DNA of 64,000 nt from Agrobacterium larrymoorei (GTDB taxonomy: Bacteria; Pseudomonadota; Alphaproteobacteria; Rhizobiales; Rhizobiaceae), in assembly GCF_030819275.1 (NCBI RefSeq), contig NZ_JAUTBL010000002.1, positions 374,501 to 438,500 of the forward strand, written 5' to 3'. This document shows, piece by piece, positions 27,104 to 37,109 of the stretch. Under the pieces are notes generated by a model. The model saw only the letters and a list, made by a program, of their open reading frames with translations. It searched no databases and was not told the origin of the DNA. Position numbers and translations under genes: made by a program. Each line of letters opens with the position of its first letter. Positions within the stretch are counted from its first letter, which is position 1.

Positions 27104-28186
27104 CTATGCTGCGTGTTCAATCGCGGCTGCTGGTTTTGCGAAGGCGAAGCCTTCGAAGAGACGGCGCGCGGTTCTCACAAGACCGGCCGCAATGGCGCCG
27201 TTTCGCAGTTCAAGTTGGACGTCGAGACGTCCTGCCGGATGCTCGATCCGGATGAGTGTTGGGACACTGGGTTTGCCAGCTTCCTCGAATGCCACCGTGC
27301 CAGGGGTAACGGCAGCCGTCGCGATGCCGACGGCACCTGTGGTGGCCAATGCCGGATGGCATTCATTCGGCATGAAGTAACGGACCGACATCGTTCCGTC
27401 TTTTCGCGCTGGCGATATCAGAACAGGCTTGGGAATGACCATGTCGGACACGTCGCCCATGCCCATCAACTTGCCGGCTTCGAGACGGATCCGCGTCATC
27501 CGATCGATCAGTGCGCGATTGGCTGTCAGCGCCTGAGGATCCTCATACCCCGTGATGCCGAGATCAGCAGCCCGCATCAGGACCATCGGCATGGCGCAGT
27601 CGATCGCCGTGACATCGACCCCATCGATGACATCGACAGGCTTTCCGGTCGGCAGCAGCTTGCCCGTCTTCGCACCTGCCGAATCGACGAAGGTCAACGC
27701 AATCGGTGCTGCAAGGCCGGGAACACCATCGATCGAAGCATCGCCCAAGTAAATCACCTCACTGCCGCGGGTGGGCACCTTGGCCTCGATCAACTTGCCG
27801 GTATTCACATTATGAATGCGAACCAGCGTGTCATGGTCCTTGGCTGCCACTAGTCCCGCTTCGATGGCAAACGGGCCAACGGCCGCAAGCATATTGCCGC
27901 AATTGGGAGAGTAATCTACGAACTGGCGGTCCGTCCGAACCTGGGCGAAAAGATAGTCGATATCCGCACCCTTCACCTTGGAGGGCCCGATGATCGCAAC
28001 CTTCGATGTGACCGGATTGCCGCCGCCAATGCCGTCGATCTGAAGCGGATGACCTGACCCCATGATAGACAGAAGAGCGGCATCGCGCTGGGCCGGATCG
28101 CGCGGCAAATCAGATGCCAAAAAAAACGGGCCACGAGACGTTCCGCCGCGCATCAGCACACAGGGTATCTTAAGGAGATCGTTCAT
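27104..28186 (-). CDS. galD: GalD/PrpF-type isomerase, probable 4-oxalomesaconate tautomerase
   Basis: A 360-residue protein of the PrpF family (diaminopimelate-epimerase-like fold), which shifts double bonds in tricarboxylic acids. Motifs are PCVLMRGGTSRGPFF at the start, GGGNPVTSKVA, DYSPNCGNMLAAVGPFA with the catalytic cysteine, and DCAMPMV. In gallate degradation GalD converts 4-oxalomesaconate tautomers; relatives isomerise methylaconitate. No other gallate genes are in the window, so the exact substrate is open. ATG 28186 was chosen over the longer frame. It is divergent from a LysR regulator across 104 bases, the classic arrangement for control by a pathway intermediate. Confidence 0.8.
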   Translation of the reverse strand: MNDLLKIPCVLMRGGTSRGPFFLASDLPRDPAQRDAALLSIMGSGHPLQIDGIGGGNPVTSKVAIIGPSKVKGADIDYLFAQVRTDRQFVDYSPNCGNMLAAVGPFAIEAGLVAAKDHDTLVRIHNVNTGKLIEAKVPTRGSEVIYLGDASIDGVPGLAAPIALTFVDSAGAKTGKLLPTGKPVDVIDGVDVTAIDCAMPMVLMRAADLGITGYEDPQALTANRALIDRMTRIRLEAGKLMGMGDVSDMVIPKPVLISPARKDGTMSVRYFMPNECHPALATTGAVGIATAAVTPGTVAFEEAGKPSVPTLIRIEHPAGRLDVQLELRNGAIAAGLVRTARRLFEGFAFAKPAAAIEHAA

Positions 28187-28290
28187 CTTCGCCTCAATCT
28201 TGCATTTCATGGATCAATCTATCCAGTTGTTGCAATATGAGGAAGAAAGGCTTATTTGTTAAATGCAATTTTCGAGAGGTTTATTGCGAT

Positions 28291-29187
28291 ATGAGCATCA
28301 ATTGCGAGATTCTTGATCTTCGTGCTTTTCAGGCGGTGGTGGAGCTCGAGAGTTTTCATCGCGCTGCAGAAGCATTGCACATATCTCAACCGGCGCTCAC
28401 ACGGCGCATCCAGAAACTGGAGCAGGCTATCGGCGCCCCCTTGCTGGAGCGCACCACCCGGCATGTGGCACCGACCGCGATGGGGCAGGAGGTCATGCCG
28501 CTCGTAAGGCGCATGCTGGAAGAGTTCGACGGCTCTCTCTTTGCCATGAGGGATGGAGCGCTTCGCCGTGGCCTGATCACCATGGCCTGTGTGCCGACCG
28601 CTGCTTTCTACTTCCTGCCCACCGTCATCAAGACCTTCAGCGAGCAATACCCGCATATAAGGCTGCGGATCCGCGATCTGACGGCCAATGAGGGCTTGCA
28701 GGCGGTCGCGCGGGGAGAGGTGGAATTCGGCATCAATCTGATGGGAAATTCCGACCCCGAACTGTCTTTCGAGCCGCTGATCGACGACCCTTTCGTTCTC
28801 GCGATGCGGAAGGATCACCCATTGGCGAAGTACGACACGATCCACTGGAATCAGCTGGAGCCTTATCCGCTGGTGGTGGTCGACCGCTCCAGCGGCAACA
28901 GAACGCTGCTGGATGGCGCGCTGGCGCGACACAATCTCAAGCTCAACTGGTTCTATGAGGTGACGCACCTCAACACGTCATTGGGACTTGTAGAGGCGGG
29001 GCTCGGCATTTCCGTGCTGCCGCGTCTTGCCACCCCGCAGGAGGACCACCCCTATCTCGTGTCCCGCCCGATTGTTGATCCGGTAGTCTCGCGAACCATC
29101 GGTATCGTGCAAAGACGAAGCAGTGCGCTCTCGCCTGCGGCGGAAAAGTTCGTCGCGATGCTGCTCAAGACGTGGAAAACACCCTGA
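28291..29187 (+). CDS. LysR family transcriptional regulator
   Basis: A 298-residue LysR regulator. The helix-turn-helix lies in residues 6-60 (LRAFQAVVELESFHRAAEALHIS...QPALTRRIQKLE), followed by an effector-binding domain of two alpha/beta lobes (GLITMACVPTAAFYFLP; LVEAGLGISVLPRLA). ATG 28291 follows AGAGG and gives the normal length. It is divergent from the GalD-like gene and importer operon and is the likely activator of them. The regulator family is certain; its inducer is inferred to be a substrate or intermediate of that pathway. Confidence 0.92.
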   Translation: MSINCEILDLRAFQAVVELESFHRAAEALHISQPALTRRIQKLEQAIGAPLLERTTRHVAPTAMGQEVMPLVRRMLEEFDGSLFAMRDGALRRGLITMACVPTAAFYFLPTVIKTFSEQYPHIRLRIRDLTANEGLQAVARGEVEFGINLMGNSDPELSFEPLIDDPFVLAMRKDHPLAKYDTIHWNQLEPYPLVVVDRSSGNRTLLDGALARHNLKLNWFYEVTHLNTSLGLVEAGLGISVLPRLATPQEDHPYLVSRPIVDPVVSRTIGIVQRRSSALSPAAEKFVAMLLKTWKTP

Positions 29188-29677
29188 GGATCGTCAGTGC
29201 CTGATCCGACAGCGGCTACGTAACGCGTATCCTTATGTATATGAAGAAGGGTGGTCTCTGATGTGTCACCCGTGCAGGGCGGACACTATCGGACGGCTGA
29301 GCGTCGATCGCTGTATTCGTTTCATGGAACAGGAAGCAGTTTCCGACCCGCGCGAATCGTCTGCCCATTGGTTCAGGCGTCGCCTTGCCCGAATCGTCAC
29401 CTCTGTCGTCCTGTCTTAACAGATCGAGTCCTGACGGTGGCGGACTGTCAAACGTTAACAGCGTGTTAAAATCCTGCCGTCATATTCGTCCGACCTAACG
29501 TAAGTTGTGCCTAAAATACAACACGCTGAAATTCGGACAATCTGAAAACGTACTAATTTAGTGATATACGATTGCGAGAGGGGGAGGGTTTCGGTCTATT
29601 GGCTCGTGAAGCGGGGGGCACCTCAAGGGCATGTTCCTGGTCGCCGCTTTTGTAACGAAACATGACTGGAGGTCATT
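29188..29677. other. Intergenic region upstream of the porin gene
   Basis: There is no convincing gene in these 490 bases; short open frames lack ribosome sites and domain similarity. The last 200 bases are AT-rich and contain GTTAACAGCGTGTTAA near 29453, likely part of a porin promoter and long leader, but I cannot fix the -35/-10 pair. A GGAGG lies 7 bases before the porin ATG. Confidence 0.6.
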
Positions 29678-30841
29678 ATGAACATCAAGAGCCTTCTCAT
29701 CGGCTCCGCTGCAGCTCTTGCAGCAGTATCTGGCGCAAAGGCTGCTGACGCTATCGTCGCTGCTGAGCCAGAGCCCCTGGAATATGTACGCGTCTGCGAT
29801 GCATTCGGCACGGGCTTCTTCTACATTCCTGGCACTGAAACCTGCTTGAAGTTCGGCGGCTATGTTCGTTTCCAGACCGAATTCGGTCGCGACCGTTCCG
29901 GTACGTCTGACTGGGACTCCTTCACACGCGCTCAGTTCGAAGTTGACACCCGCACCGACACCGAGCTTGGCGCTCTGCGTGGCTTCATCGGCTTCCGCGG
30001 CAACGCAGACTCCGGCGTTGGTGGTGCAACTGCTGGCACGTCCGGCAACCGGGGTTCTGGCGTATTCGTTGACCAAGCCTTCATCGAACTCGGCGGCCTG
30101 AAGGTCGGTAAGTTCTACAGCTGGTGGGACGATGGCCTCTCTGGGGAAGCTGACGTTCTCTCCACGAACGCTCTGTTCAACTCCATTCGTTACACCTACG
30201 ACGCTGGTTCCTTCTGGGCTGGTATCTCGGTTGACGAACTGGAAGGCACTGGCAGCCAGTTCGCTACGCAGGTTGGCACGGTCACGACCGGCGCTGGTAC
30301 CTTCGGTGTATTCACCCAGGAAGCTGACAACAACGTCGGTATCACCGGTGGCATCGGCGGCAACTTCGGCGGCGCAGCTCTCCAGCTGATCGGTTCCTAC
30401 GACGTTGACCAGGAAGAAGGCGCAGTTCGCCTGATCGCAACGGCTGAAGTTGGTCCTGGCACGCTCGGCCTGGCTGGTGTTTGGGCTTCCGGCGCAAACG
30501 CTTACTACGCAGAGTCCGAATGGGCGATCGCTGCTGAATACGCCATCAAGGCTACAGATCGCCTGACGATCACCCCCGGTGGTCAGTGGTTCGGCAATGT
30601 TGCTGACCGTGCTGCCCTCGGTAGCGTTGTCACCGTCAATGGTACTCCGACTTTCGTTCAGACGGGCACCGCTATCGTAGGCAACGACTTCTCGAACCGC
30701 GACGCATGGCAGGCTGGTATCACGGTTGATTACAAAATCACCGAAGGTCTCTCCACCAAGGTCGCAGTTAACTACTACGACGAAGACGGCGGAAACAACG
30801 ATGAGTGGAACGGTTTCGTTCGCCTTCAGCGTTCGTTCTAA
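29678..30841 (+). CDS. Porin_2 family outer-membrane porin (RopA/Omp2b-like)
   Basis: A 387-residue beta-barrel general porin. The signal peptide ends AKA-ADA. The diagnostic Porin_2 segment near residues 36-60 contains C-DAFGTGFFYIPGTETC-LKFGGYVR, with its cysteine pair. Alternating hydrophobic strands continue to the terminal GFVRLQRSF, ending in phenylalanine as needed for Bam recognition. Codon use is noticeably biased (many GCT, GGT, GAC, TTC), as expected for a very abundant protein. It is monocistronic with its own terminator. Rhizobia carry several paralogues, so I give no symbol. Confidence 0.95.
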   Translation: MNIKSLLIGSAAALAAVSGAKAADAIVAAEPEPLEYVRVCDAFGTGFFYIPGTETCLKFGGYVRFQTEFGRDRSGTSDWDSFTRAQFEVDTRTDTELGALRGFIGFRGNADSGVGGATAGTSGNRGSGVFVDQAFIELGGLKVGKFYSWWDDGLSGEADVLSTNALFNSIRYTYDAGSFWAGISVDELEGTGSQFATQVGTVTTGAGTFGVFTQEADNNVGITGGIGGNFGGAALQLIGSYDVDQEEGAVRLIATAEVGPGTLGLAGVWASGANAYYAESEWAIAAEYAIKATDRLTITPGGQWFGNVADRAALGSVVTVNGTPTFVQTGTAIVGNDFSNRDAWQAGITVDYKITEGLSTKVAVNYYDEDGGNNDEWNGFVRLQRSF

Positions 30842-30870
30842 TATAGTCTAACCGACTGTATTGACTGAGA

Positions 30871-30896
30871 AAGCCCGGCATCTGTCGGGCTTTTTT
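30871..30896 (+). terminator. Terminator of the porin gene
   Basis: AAGCCCG and CGGGCTT pair perfectly around an eight-base loop and run into TTTTTTATTTT, 30 bases after the porin stop. Confidence 0.9.
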
Positions 30897-31089
30897 ATTT
30901 TAGAAAAACCTAAAAAATACTGGACAAGCTAAATTTTTCTGGCATCATACCCTTAGTCAAAAGGCGTGATCCACAGCCAAAAGCTTCGTCTGTTGACTCC
31001 AGTCAAGGCCCATCAGCCCCCCTAGGCTGATGGGCAGGCACTGCCAAGCAGTTGTCAGAAGGCTGTCTGACGCTCTCAAATCTTCCCAA

Positions 31090-31776
31090 TCATTCCGTCA
31101 CGAAACGATAGCCGACTCCTGATTCCGTCTGGATGATTTTCGGCTGGGCAGCATCCCGTTCGATCTTCTGTCGCAACTGGCCGATGAAGACTCGAAGATA
31201 ATGCAGGTCCTCTCCATGTGCCGGACCCCAGACCGATGTCAGAAGCGTGCGATGCGTTACGACGCGCCCGGAATGGTGTGCCAGAAGCGTGAGGAGATCA
31301 TATTCCTTCGGCGTCAGCTTGATGCTCACACCGTCACGCGCGACGATACGGCGCTGGGTATCGATGGATAAGCCATCCGCCTCGACAGAGGAGGGCGGGC
31401 TCTCGGACTTACCGACATGCCGCATGGCAGTGCGAATCCGCGCGGTCAACTCGCCGATGCCGAATGGTTTTTCGATGTAGTCGTCGGCGCCCAGATCGAG
31501 CGCGGCGATCTTTTCGGTTTCGCGGTCGCGGGCCGAGAGAATGATGATTGGCAGTGTCGACCAGCCGCGAAGATTGGCGATGACGTCCTTGCCATCCATA
31601 TCCGGCAGGCCGAGATCGAGAATGATCACATCGGGCGCAGCGGTCGCCGCCGCCTTGATAGCATCAGCGCCGTTCTCCGCTTCAATCACATCGTATCCAG
31701 CGGCAGCCAGCGCTGGGCGCAGGAAGCGACGGATCTGCGGCTCGTCATCCACCACCAGAATGCGTCCCAAGGTCAT
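31090..31776 (-). CDS. kdpE: KdpE response regulator
   Basis: A 228-residue OmpR-family regulator activating kdp transcription under potassium limitation. The receiver has the acidic pair DDEP, phospho-acceptor D54 in IILDLGLPDMDG and the switch lysine in DDYIEKPFG. The C-terminal winged helix shows LTPKEYDLLTLLAHHSG and LRVFIGQLRQKIE. The start overlaps the kdpD stop by four bases, so sensor and regulator are translationally coupled. It is the last gene of the kdp operon. Confidence 0.97.
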   Translation of the reverse strand: MTLGRILVVDDEPQIRRFLRPALAAAGYDVIEAENGADAIKAAATAAPDVIILDLGLPDMDGKDVIANLRGWSTLPIIILSARDRETEKIAALDLGADDYIEKPFGIGELTARIRTAMRHVGKSESPPSSVEADGLSIDTQRRIVARDGVSIKLTPKEYDLLTLLAHHSGRVVTHRTLLTSVWGPAHGEDLHYLRVFIGQLRQKIERDAAQPKIIQTESGVGYRFVTE

Positions 31777-34469
31777 TGCTTCTGCCTGCCTTCGCTTTTG
31801 TCATTCACCGGAAAACGCATGACGACGCGTGTTCCGCGCTTTTTCACCGCCGGGCTTTCCGCATGGATTCGCCCGCCCATGGCCTCGATAAAGCCTCGCG
31901 CGATGGAAAGACCAAGCCCCGTGCCTGGAGAGCGCCCATCTGACCGGGAGCGACGATAGAATTTTTCGAAGATGCGGTCGAGGTCTTCGGCAGGGATGCC
32001 CTTACCATTGTCGGTGACGGAAACGACGATCTCGTCTCCGTCGCGCCTCGCATAGACATTGACCGGCTCGCCTCCGCCATATTTCGCGGCATTGTCCAGA
32101 AGGTTGAACAGCACCTGGCCGAGCAGAACCGAATCGGCGCGGATAACCGGTAAGTCTTTGGCAATACCTGTCTCGAAGCTCTGCGACGGAAAATACTTGC
32201 GCGCGCGCTCTACCGCGGATCGGATCACATCGGCCACATCCACCCAGTCCCGCTTCGCCTGCAAGGTCCCGGCAGTGATGCGGGTCATGTCCAGAAGATT
32301 GGCGACGAAACGGCTGAGCCTCGCACTTTCCTCTTCGATGGATTGCAAAAGATCGTCGCGGCTTTCCGGCGACATGCGATCGCCCAATTCCCGCAGGCTG
32401 GTGACCGAGCCGGTGATCGTGGCGAGCGGCGTGCGCAGATCGTGAGAAATGGAAGATAGCAATGCTTCCCGGTAGCGCTCGCCTTCCAGCCTCGCCGCCT
32501 GCTCGGCGCTCTCGGAAGAAAGGCGCGCGCGGTCAATGGCTGTCGCCGCCTGGTCGAGAATGGCGGCGAGCTTCCGCTCGGCATTGGAATCAAGCCCGTT
32601 TGCTCCGAGTTCGAAGCCGCAGACACCGACGATACCGTGCGGGCTGGTCAGCGGACGGAACTGGAAGCGCCCATTGGGAAGCGTGCCTGTACCGAAACCG
32701 GAAGGCTCCGATCGGCTGCTTGCCCACCGCGCCGCCGTAAGCTCTGAGACGCCAAGTTCGGTATCGGGCGGCCAAGCCGCCACCACCTCCAGATCGTCGC
32801 CTTTGGGCAGAAGCATGACCACGTGACGGCCTATACTGCCCTGCAACTGCGTGACCGAAGCCCACAGGACTTCTTCCGGCTTCGCCGTGCCGGCAAGCTT
32901 GCGGGAAAAATCATAGAGCCCCTGCATGTCGGCGGCGCGTTGACGAGCCGCGTGCGCCTGCTCGCGAATGCGCGATGCAAGACTGCCTACGATCAGTGCC
33001 GCCACGATGAAGACTACAAGCGCAAAGACCTCATGCGGCGAGGCGATGGTGAAGGTCTCGACCGGGGCAATGAAGAAGAAGTTGTAGGCCAGCGCCGAAA
33101 CGATTGCGGCCATCAAGGCCGCCATGAAACCAGCGGCGGATGCGGCGCCCAGAACCGCGAGGAGAAACAGAAGAGAGATATTCGGCAGATGGGTGAACTG
33201 GTCCAGTGCCAAACCGGCCAGCGTCGCGACTGCGACCGCACCAATGGCGCAGATCAAGGACCGGGAGAGGGCGGAAAGCTGAAAGCCCTTCTTCTTGCGG
33301 GTCGGCACACCCGGCGCTTTGGCTGCATCCGTGGTGACGAGATGGAGACCAATGCCGCTCGCCTCCTTCGCCAGGGCGTCGGAAAGGCTGGGCCGAAATG
33401 GATTGGACAGCCACCTTCGGCGCTGAGAACCGATAACGATCTGGGTGGCATGTTCGCGCCGCGCGAGTTTCAGAATTTCCGTGACGAAATCGTTGCCGGT
33501 GACGTGTCGCGTCTCGGCTCCCAGCTTTTCGGCAAAGCGGAAGGCCTCGTCGATCCGCCTGAGACTGTCCTCGTCCATGGTCTCCTGATCGTCCCGCGCC
33601 ATGCTGACCACGGTCCAGGGCGCGTTGAGCCCTGAGGCAAGACGGCTCGCCACGCGCACCACCTTGTCGGACAGCGCATCCGGTCCAATACAAACCAACA
33701 GCCTCTCGCCTGTCGCCCAAGGGCCTTCGATGGCGTTCTGACGCAGATAGTCGACCATCTGATCGTCCACCCGGTCTGCCGTGCGGCGAAGAGCGAGCTC
33801 GCGGAGCGCCGTCAGATTGCCAAGCCGGAAAAAGCGATCGGTAGCACGTGTGGCGCTCTCCGGCAGATAGACCTTACCTTCCTTCAGTCGCTGGATGAGT
33901 TCTCCCGGCGGAAGATCCACCAGCACCACATCGTCCGCGCGCTTCAAAACCGTGTCCGGCACCCGTTCGCGAATGGTAACGCCGGTGATCTGCGAAACGA
34001 GATCGGAGAGACTTTCGAGATGTTGGATATTAAGCGCCGTCCAGACATCGATACCCGCCGCAATCAGTTCTTCGATATCCTGATAGCGCTTGGGATGGCG
34101 GAATCCGTCCGGGTTGGAATGAGCGAGTTCATCAACGATGATGACGCCAGGCTTGCGGGCAAGCGCTGCATCCAGATCAAATTCCTTGAGCGTCTTCCCG
34201 CGATAATCGATTTCAAGCCTGGGCAGAACGTCGAGACCTTCAAGCAGCGCGGAAGTCTCCGCCCGTGCATGGGTCTCGACAAGGCCGACCATGACCTCCA
34301 TGCCATCGGCTTTCAGCCGGCGCGCGCGCGCGAGCATAGTGTAAGTCTTACCGACGCCCGGGGCAGCGCCTAAAAATAGAGTGAGCTTGCCCCGGCGGTC
34401 TTTCTCCGCCAGGGCAAGCAATGCATCGGGATCGGGCCTGTTCAAGCCCTCACGGTCATGTGACGCCAT
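31773..34469 (-). CDS. kdpD: KdpD sensor histidine kinase
   Basis: An 898-residue sensor for potassium and turgor. The N-terminal KdpD domain holds Walker A GAAPGVGKT (34-42), followed by a universal-stress-protein-like domain, four closely spaced transmembrane helices around 400-500 (DUF4118), a GAF-like domain, then HisKA with ISHDLRTPLATI near 680 and an ATPase domain with NLLDNAAKYGG and GTGLGLSIARG. All expected elements are intact. It lies five bases downstream of kdpC and overlaps kdpE by four. Confidence 0.97.
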   Translation of the reverse strand: MASHDREGLNRPDPDALLALAEKDRRGKLTLFLGAAPGVGKTYTMLARARRLKADGMEVMVGLVETHARAETSALLEGLDVLPRLEIDYRGKTLKEFDLDAALARKPGVIIVDELAHSNPDGFRHPKRYQDIEELIAAGIDVWTALNIQHLESLSDLVSQITGVTIRERVPDTVLKRADDVVLVDLPPGELIQRLKEGKVYLPESATRATDRFFRLGNLTALRELALRRTADRVDDQMVDYLRQNAIEGPWATGERLLVCIGPDALSDKVVRVASRLASGLNAPWTVVSMARDDQETMDEDSLRRIDEAFRFAEKLGAETRHVTGNDFVTEILKLARREHATQIVIGSQRRRWLSNPFRPSLSDALAKEASGIGLHLVTTDAAKAPGVPTRKKKGFQLSALSRSLICAIGAVAVATLAGLALDQFTHLPNISLLFLLAVLGAASAAGFMAALMAAIVSALAYNFFFIAPVETFTIASPHEVFALVVFIVAALIVGSLASRIREQAHAARQRAADMQGLYDFSRKLAGTAKPEEVLWASVTQLQGSIGRHVVMLLPKGDDLEVVAAWPPDTELGVSELTAARWASSRSEPSGFGTGTLPNGRFQFRPLTSPHGIVGVCGFELGANGLDSNAERKLAAILDQAATAIDRARLSSESAEQAARLEGERYREALLSSISHDLRTPLATITGSVTSLRELGDRMSPESRDDLLQSIEEESARLSRFVANLLDMTRITAGTLQAKRDWVDVADVIRSAVERARKYFPSQSFETGIAKDLPVIRADSVLLGQVLFNLLDNAAKYGGGEPVNVYARRDGDEIVVSVTDNGKGIPAEDLDRIFEKFYRRSRSDGRSPGTGLGLSIARGFIEAMGGRIHAESPAVKKRGTRVVMRFPVNDKSEGRQKQ

Positions 34470-34474
34470 TCGTC

Positions 34475-35044
34475 TCAGCTCTTCAGCGCATCGAGCGCAA
34501 GGTTCAACTCTAGCACATTCACACGGGGTTCGCCGATAATCCCCAGGAGCCGCCCTTCGGTTTTTTGTTCGACCAGCGCTTTCACGGCTTCAGGAGGCAG
34601 GCCGCGTGCCTTGGCAATCCGCTCCACCTGGGCGGCAGCGAAATCCGGCGTGATATGCGGGTCCAGACCCGATCCAGAGGTGGTCACCGCGTCGGCTGGA
34701 ACCGGCGAAGCGATACCCGCACCGTTCAGCCGTACAACGTCGCCAGCAACCCGGTCCTTCAGCTTGGCAGATGTGGTACCAAGATTGGAGCCAGAGGAAG
34801 CGGCGGCGTTGTAGGCATCTGGGCTGGTCGCGGATGGACGCGGCCAGAAGTAGCGATCGGAGGTAAAGGTCTGGCCAATCAGGCTGGAGCCGATGACGGT
34901 ATCGCCATTGCGGATCAGCGACCCGTTGGCCTGCGCGGGCATCAGCGCTTGCGCGATGCCGGTAATCGCCAGCGGATAACCGAGACCAGTCAGCGCGATG
35001 AAGAAGGCCAGGATGACAATGGCGGGACGAATTTGGTTCAGCAT
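34475..35044 (-). CDS. kdpC: KdpC, potassium-transporting ATPase C subunit
   Basis: A 189-residue subunit with one N-terminal membrane helix ([20 protein letters not shown]) and a periplasmic domain with motifs [18 protein letters not shown] and SGSGLDPHI, all conserved in KdpC, and the C-terminal [14 protein letters not shown]. It stabilises the KdpA-KdpB complex. The ATG at 35044 is two bases after the kdpB stop. A longer frame reaching upstream into kdpB is a shadow. Confidence 0.97.
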   Translation of the reverse strand: MLNQIRPAIVILAFFIALTGLGYPLAITGIAQALMPAQANGSLIRNGDTVIGSSLIGQTFTSDRYFWPRPSATSPDAYNAAASSGSNLGTTSAKLKDRVAGDVVRLNGAGIASPVPADAVTTSGSGLDPHITPDFAAAQVERIAKARGLPPEAVKALVEQKTEGRLLGIIGEPRVNVLELNLALDALKS

Positions 35045-35046
35045 GA

Positions 35047-37098
35047 TTACACCAGATGAAGTGCGGAGACCGCGATATCGATGACCTTGATACCGGCAAA
35101 GGGCAGCAGCAGACCGCCGAGGCCGTAGACAAGCAGGTTGCGGCGCAGAAGCGACGCTGCCGCGGCGGGGCGATAAGCCACACCCTTCAGCGCCAGCGGG
35201 ATCAGCGCAATGATGATCAGCGCGTTGAAAATGACCGCCGAGAGGATGGCCGATTGCGGTGAGGCCAGCGCCATGATGTTGAGGATACCGAGCGCCGGAT
35301 AGGTCGTGACGAAAAGCGCCGGGATAATTGCGAAATACTTCGCCACGTCGTTGGCAATTGAAAACGTCGTCAGCGAACCGCGCGTCATCAGCAGCTGCTT
35401 GCCGATTTCGACGATCTCGATGAGCTTGGTCGGGCTGGAATCGAGATCCACCATGTTGGCAGCTTCGCGTGCAGCCTGCGTCCCGGTCTGCATGGCAACG
35501 CCGACATCGGCTTGCGCCAGTGCTGGTGCATCGTTGGTGCCATCGCCGCACATGGCAATCAACCGGCCGCCCTTCTGTTCGCGGCGGATGTAGTCGAGCT
35601 TGTCTTCCGGCGTCGCTTCCGCCAGAAAGTCGTCCACACCCGCTTCGGAGGCAATCGCCGCTGCGGTAACGGGGTTGTCACCCGTGACCATGACGGTTCG
35701 GATACCCATGGCGCGCAGCGCGGCAAAACGCTCCTTGATGCCGGGTTTGACCACATCCTTCAGATGGATCACACCAAGCAGGCGGTTGCCCTCGGCAACG
35801 CCGAGGGGCGTGCCGCCTGTGCGGGCGATACGGTCCACGGCCTGGTGAAATTCGGCCGGCGCTTTGCCATCGGCGGCATCGGCGAACTTCAGGATCGCGT
35901 CAATGGCGCCCTTGCGGAAAGACTTGCCGTTTGTGTCGACGCCGGACAGACGCGTCTGCGCCGAGAAGGGGATGACGGCATCGACGGTCACCTTGGGCGA
36001 GGCAATGCCGAACTCGCCCGTCGCAAGTGCTGCGATGGAGCGACCCTCCGGTGTTTCGTCTGAAAGGCTGGCGAGGAGAGCCGCTTCCGCCACCTGTTCA
36101 GCCGGCACGCCCGGCACGGGAATGAAATCCGTCGCCATGCGATTGCCGAAGGTGATGGTGCCGGTCTTGTCGAGCAGAAGCGTATCGACATCGCCTGCGG
36201 CTTCCACCGCGCGGCCTGAGGTGGCAATCACGTTGAAGCGCACGAGACGATCCATGCCGGCAATGCCGATGGCCGAGAGCAAACCGCCGATGGTGGTCGG
36301 GATCAGCGTGACGAGAAGCGCTGCCAGGACGGTAACGGACACCAGCGTGCCGGAATATCCGGCAAGCCCCCAGACAGTGACGACGACGATCAGGAAGACA
36401 AGCGTTAGTCCAGAAAGCAGGATCGAAAGCGCAATCTCGTTTGGCGTCTTCTGGCGCTCCGCACCTTCGATCAGGGCAATCATGCGATCGACGAAGCTTG
36501 CGCCGGGCGGCGTGGTGATGCGGATTTTCAACTGGTCGGAGAGAACCTGCGTGCCACCGGTAACAGCCGAGCGGTCGCCGCCGGATTCCCGGATGACGGG
36601 AGCCGATTCCCCTGTGATCGCGCTTTCATTAACCGAGGCCACGCCTTCGATGACTTCACCATCGCCGGGAATGAGTTCGCCCGCATCGACGATGACGATG
36701 TCGCCGACCTTGAGCATCGTGGCCGCGATGCTTTCCTCTTTGCCATCTGCGCTGAGGCGGCGGGCGGAGAGGTCCGAGCGGGTACGCTTGAGGCTGTCGG
36801 CCTGGGCACGGCCGCGTCCTTCCGCCACGGCTTCGGCGAAGGTGGCGAACAGCACGGTGAACCAGAGCCAGGCTGCGATCTGGCCGGAAAAGACGGCCGT
36901 GCCGTTCTGGGCAAGAAGATCGCGGATGAAGAAGATGGTCACGACCGCCGCGACGATCTCGGTAACGAAGATCACCGGATTGCGCATCAACTGCCTGGGA
37001 TCAAGCTTGATGAAGGCGTTTTTGATGGCCGGTCCGACGATGGTTGGGTCGAAGAGACCCGGTCTTGCTGGAGCCGATGAATGTGGATGTGCGGACAT
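35047..37098 (-). CDS. kdpB: KdpB, potassium-transporting P-type ATPase
   Basis: The 683-residue catalytic subunit. The phosphorylation motif DKTGTITFG lies near residue 310, the TGES actuator motif appears in [11 protein letters not shown], and the hinge motif [12 protein letters not shown] and the transmembrane helices flanking them are in place. It hydrolyses ATP to drive potassium uptake through KdpA. Length and motifs are normal for the family. Confidence 0.98.
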   Translation of the reverse strand: MSAHPHSSAPARPGLFDPTIVGPAIKNAFIKLDPRQLMRNPVIFVTEIVAAVVTIFFIRDLLAQNGTAVFSGQIAAWLWFTVLFATFAEAVAEGRGRAQADSLKRTRSDLSARRLSADGKEESIAATMLKVGDIVIVDAGELIPGDGEVIEGVASVNESAITGESAPVIRESGGDRSAVTGGTQVLSDQLKIRITTPPGASFVDRMIALIEGAERQKTPNEIALSILLSGLTLVFLIVVVTVWGLAGYSGTLVSVTVLAALLVTLIPTTIGGLLSAIGIAGMDRLVRFNVIATSGRAVEAAGDVDTLLLDKTGTITFGNRMATDFIPVPGVPAEQVAEAALLASLSDETPEGRSIAALATGEFGIASPKVTVDAVIPFSAQTRLSGVDTNGKSFRKGAIDAILKFADAADGKAPAEFHQAVDRIARTGGTPLGVAEGNRLLGVIHLKDVVKPGIKERFAALRAMGIRTVMVTGDNPVTAAAIASEAGVDDFLAEATPEDKLDYIRREQKGGRLIAMCGDGTNDAPALAQADVGVAMQTGTQAAREAANMVDLDSSPTKLIEIVEIGKQLLMTRGSLTTFSIANDVAKYFAIIPALFVTTYPALGILNIMALASPQSAILSAVIFNALIIIALIPLALKGVAYRPAAAASLLRRNLLVYGLGGLLLPFAGIKVIDIAVSALHLV

Positions 37099-37109
37099 CT
37101 TTTTACTTT

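Noticed and set aside
28187..28290. A LysR T-N11-A box between the divergent genes
   Set aside because: TGCAAT occurs twice and weak dyads are present, but nothing is clear enough to call an operator.
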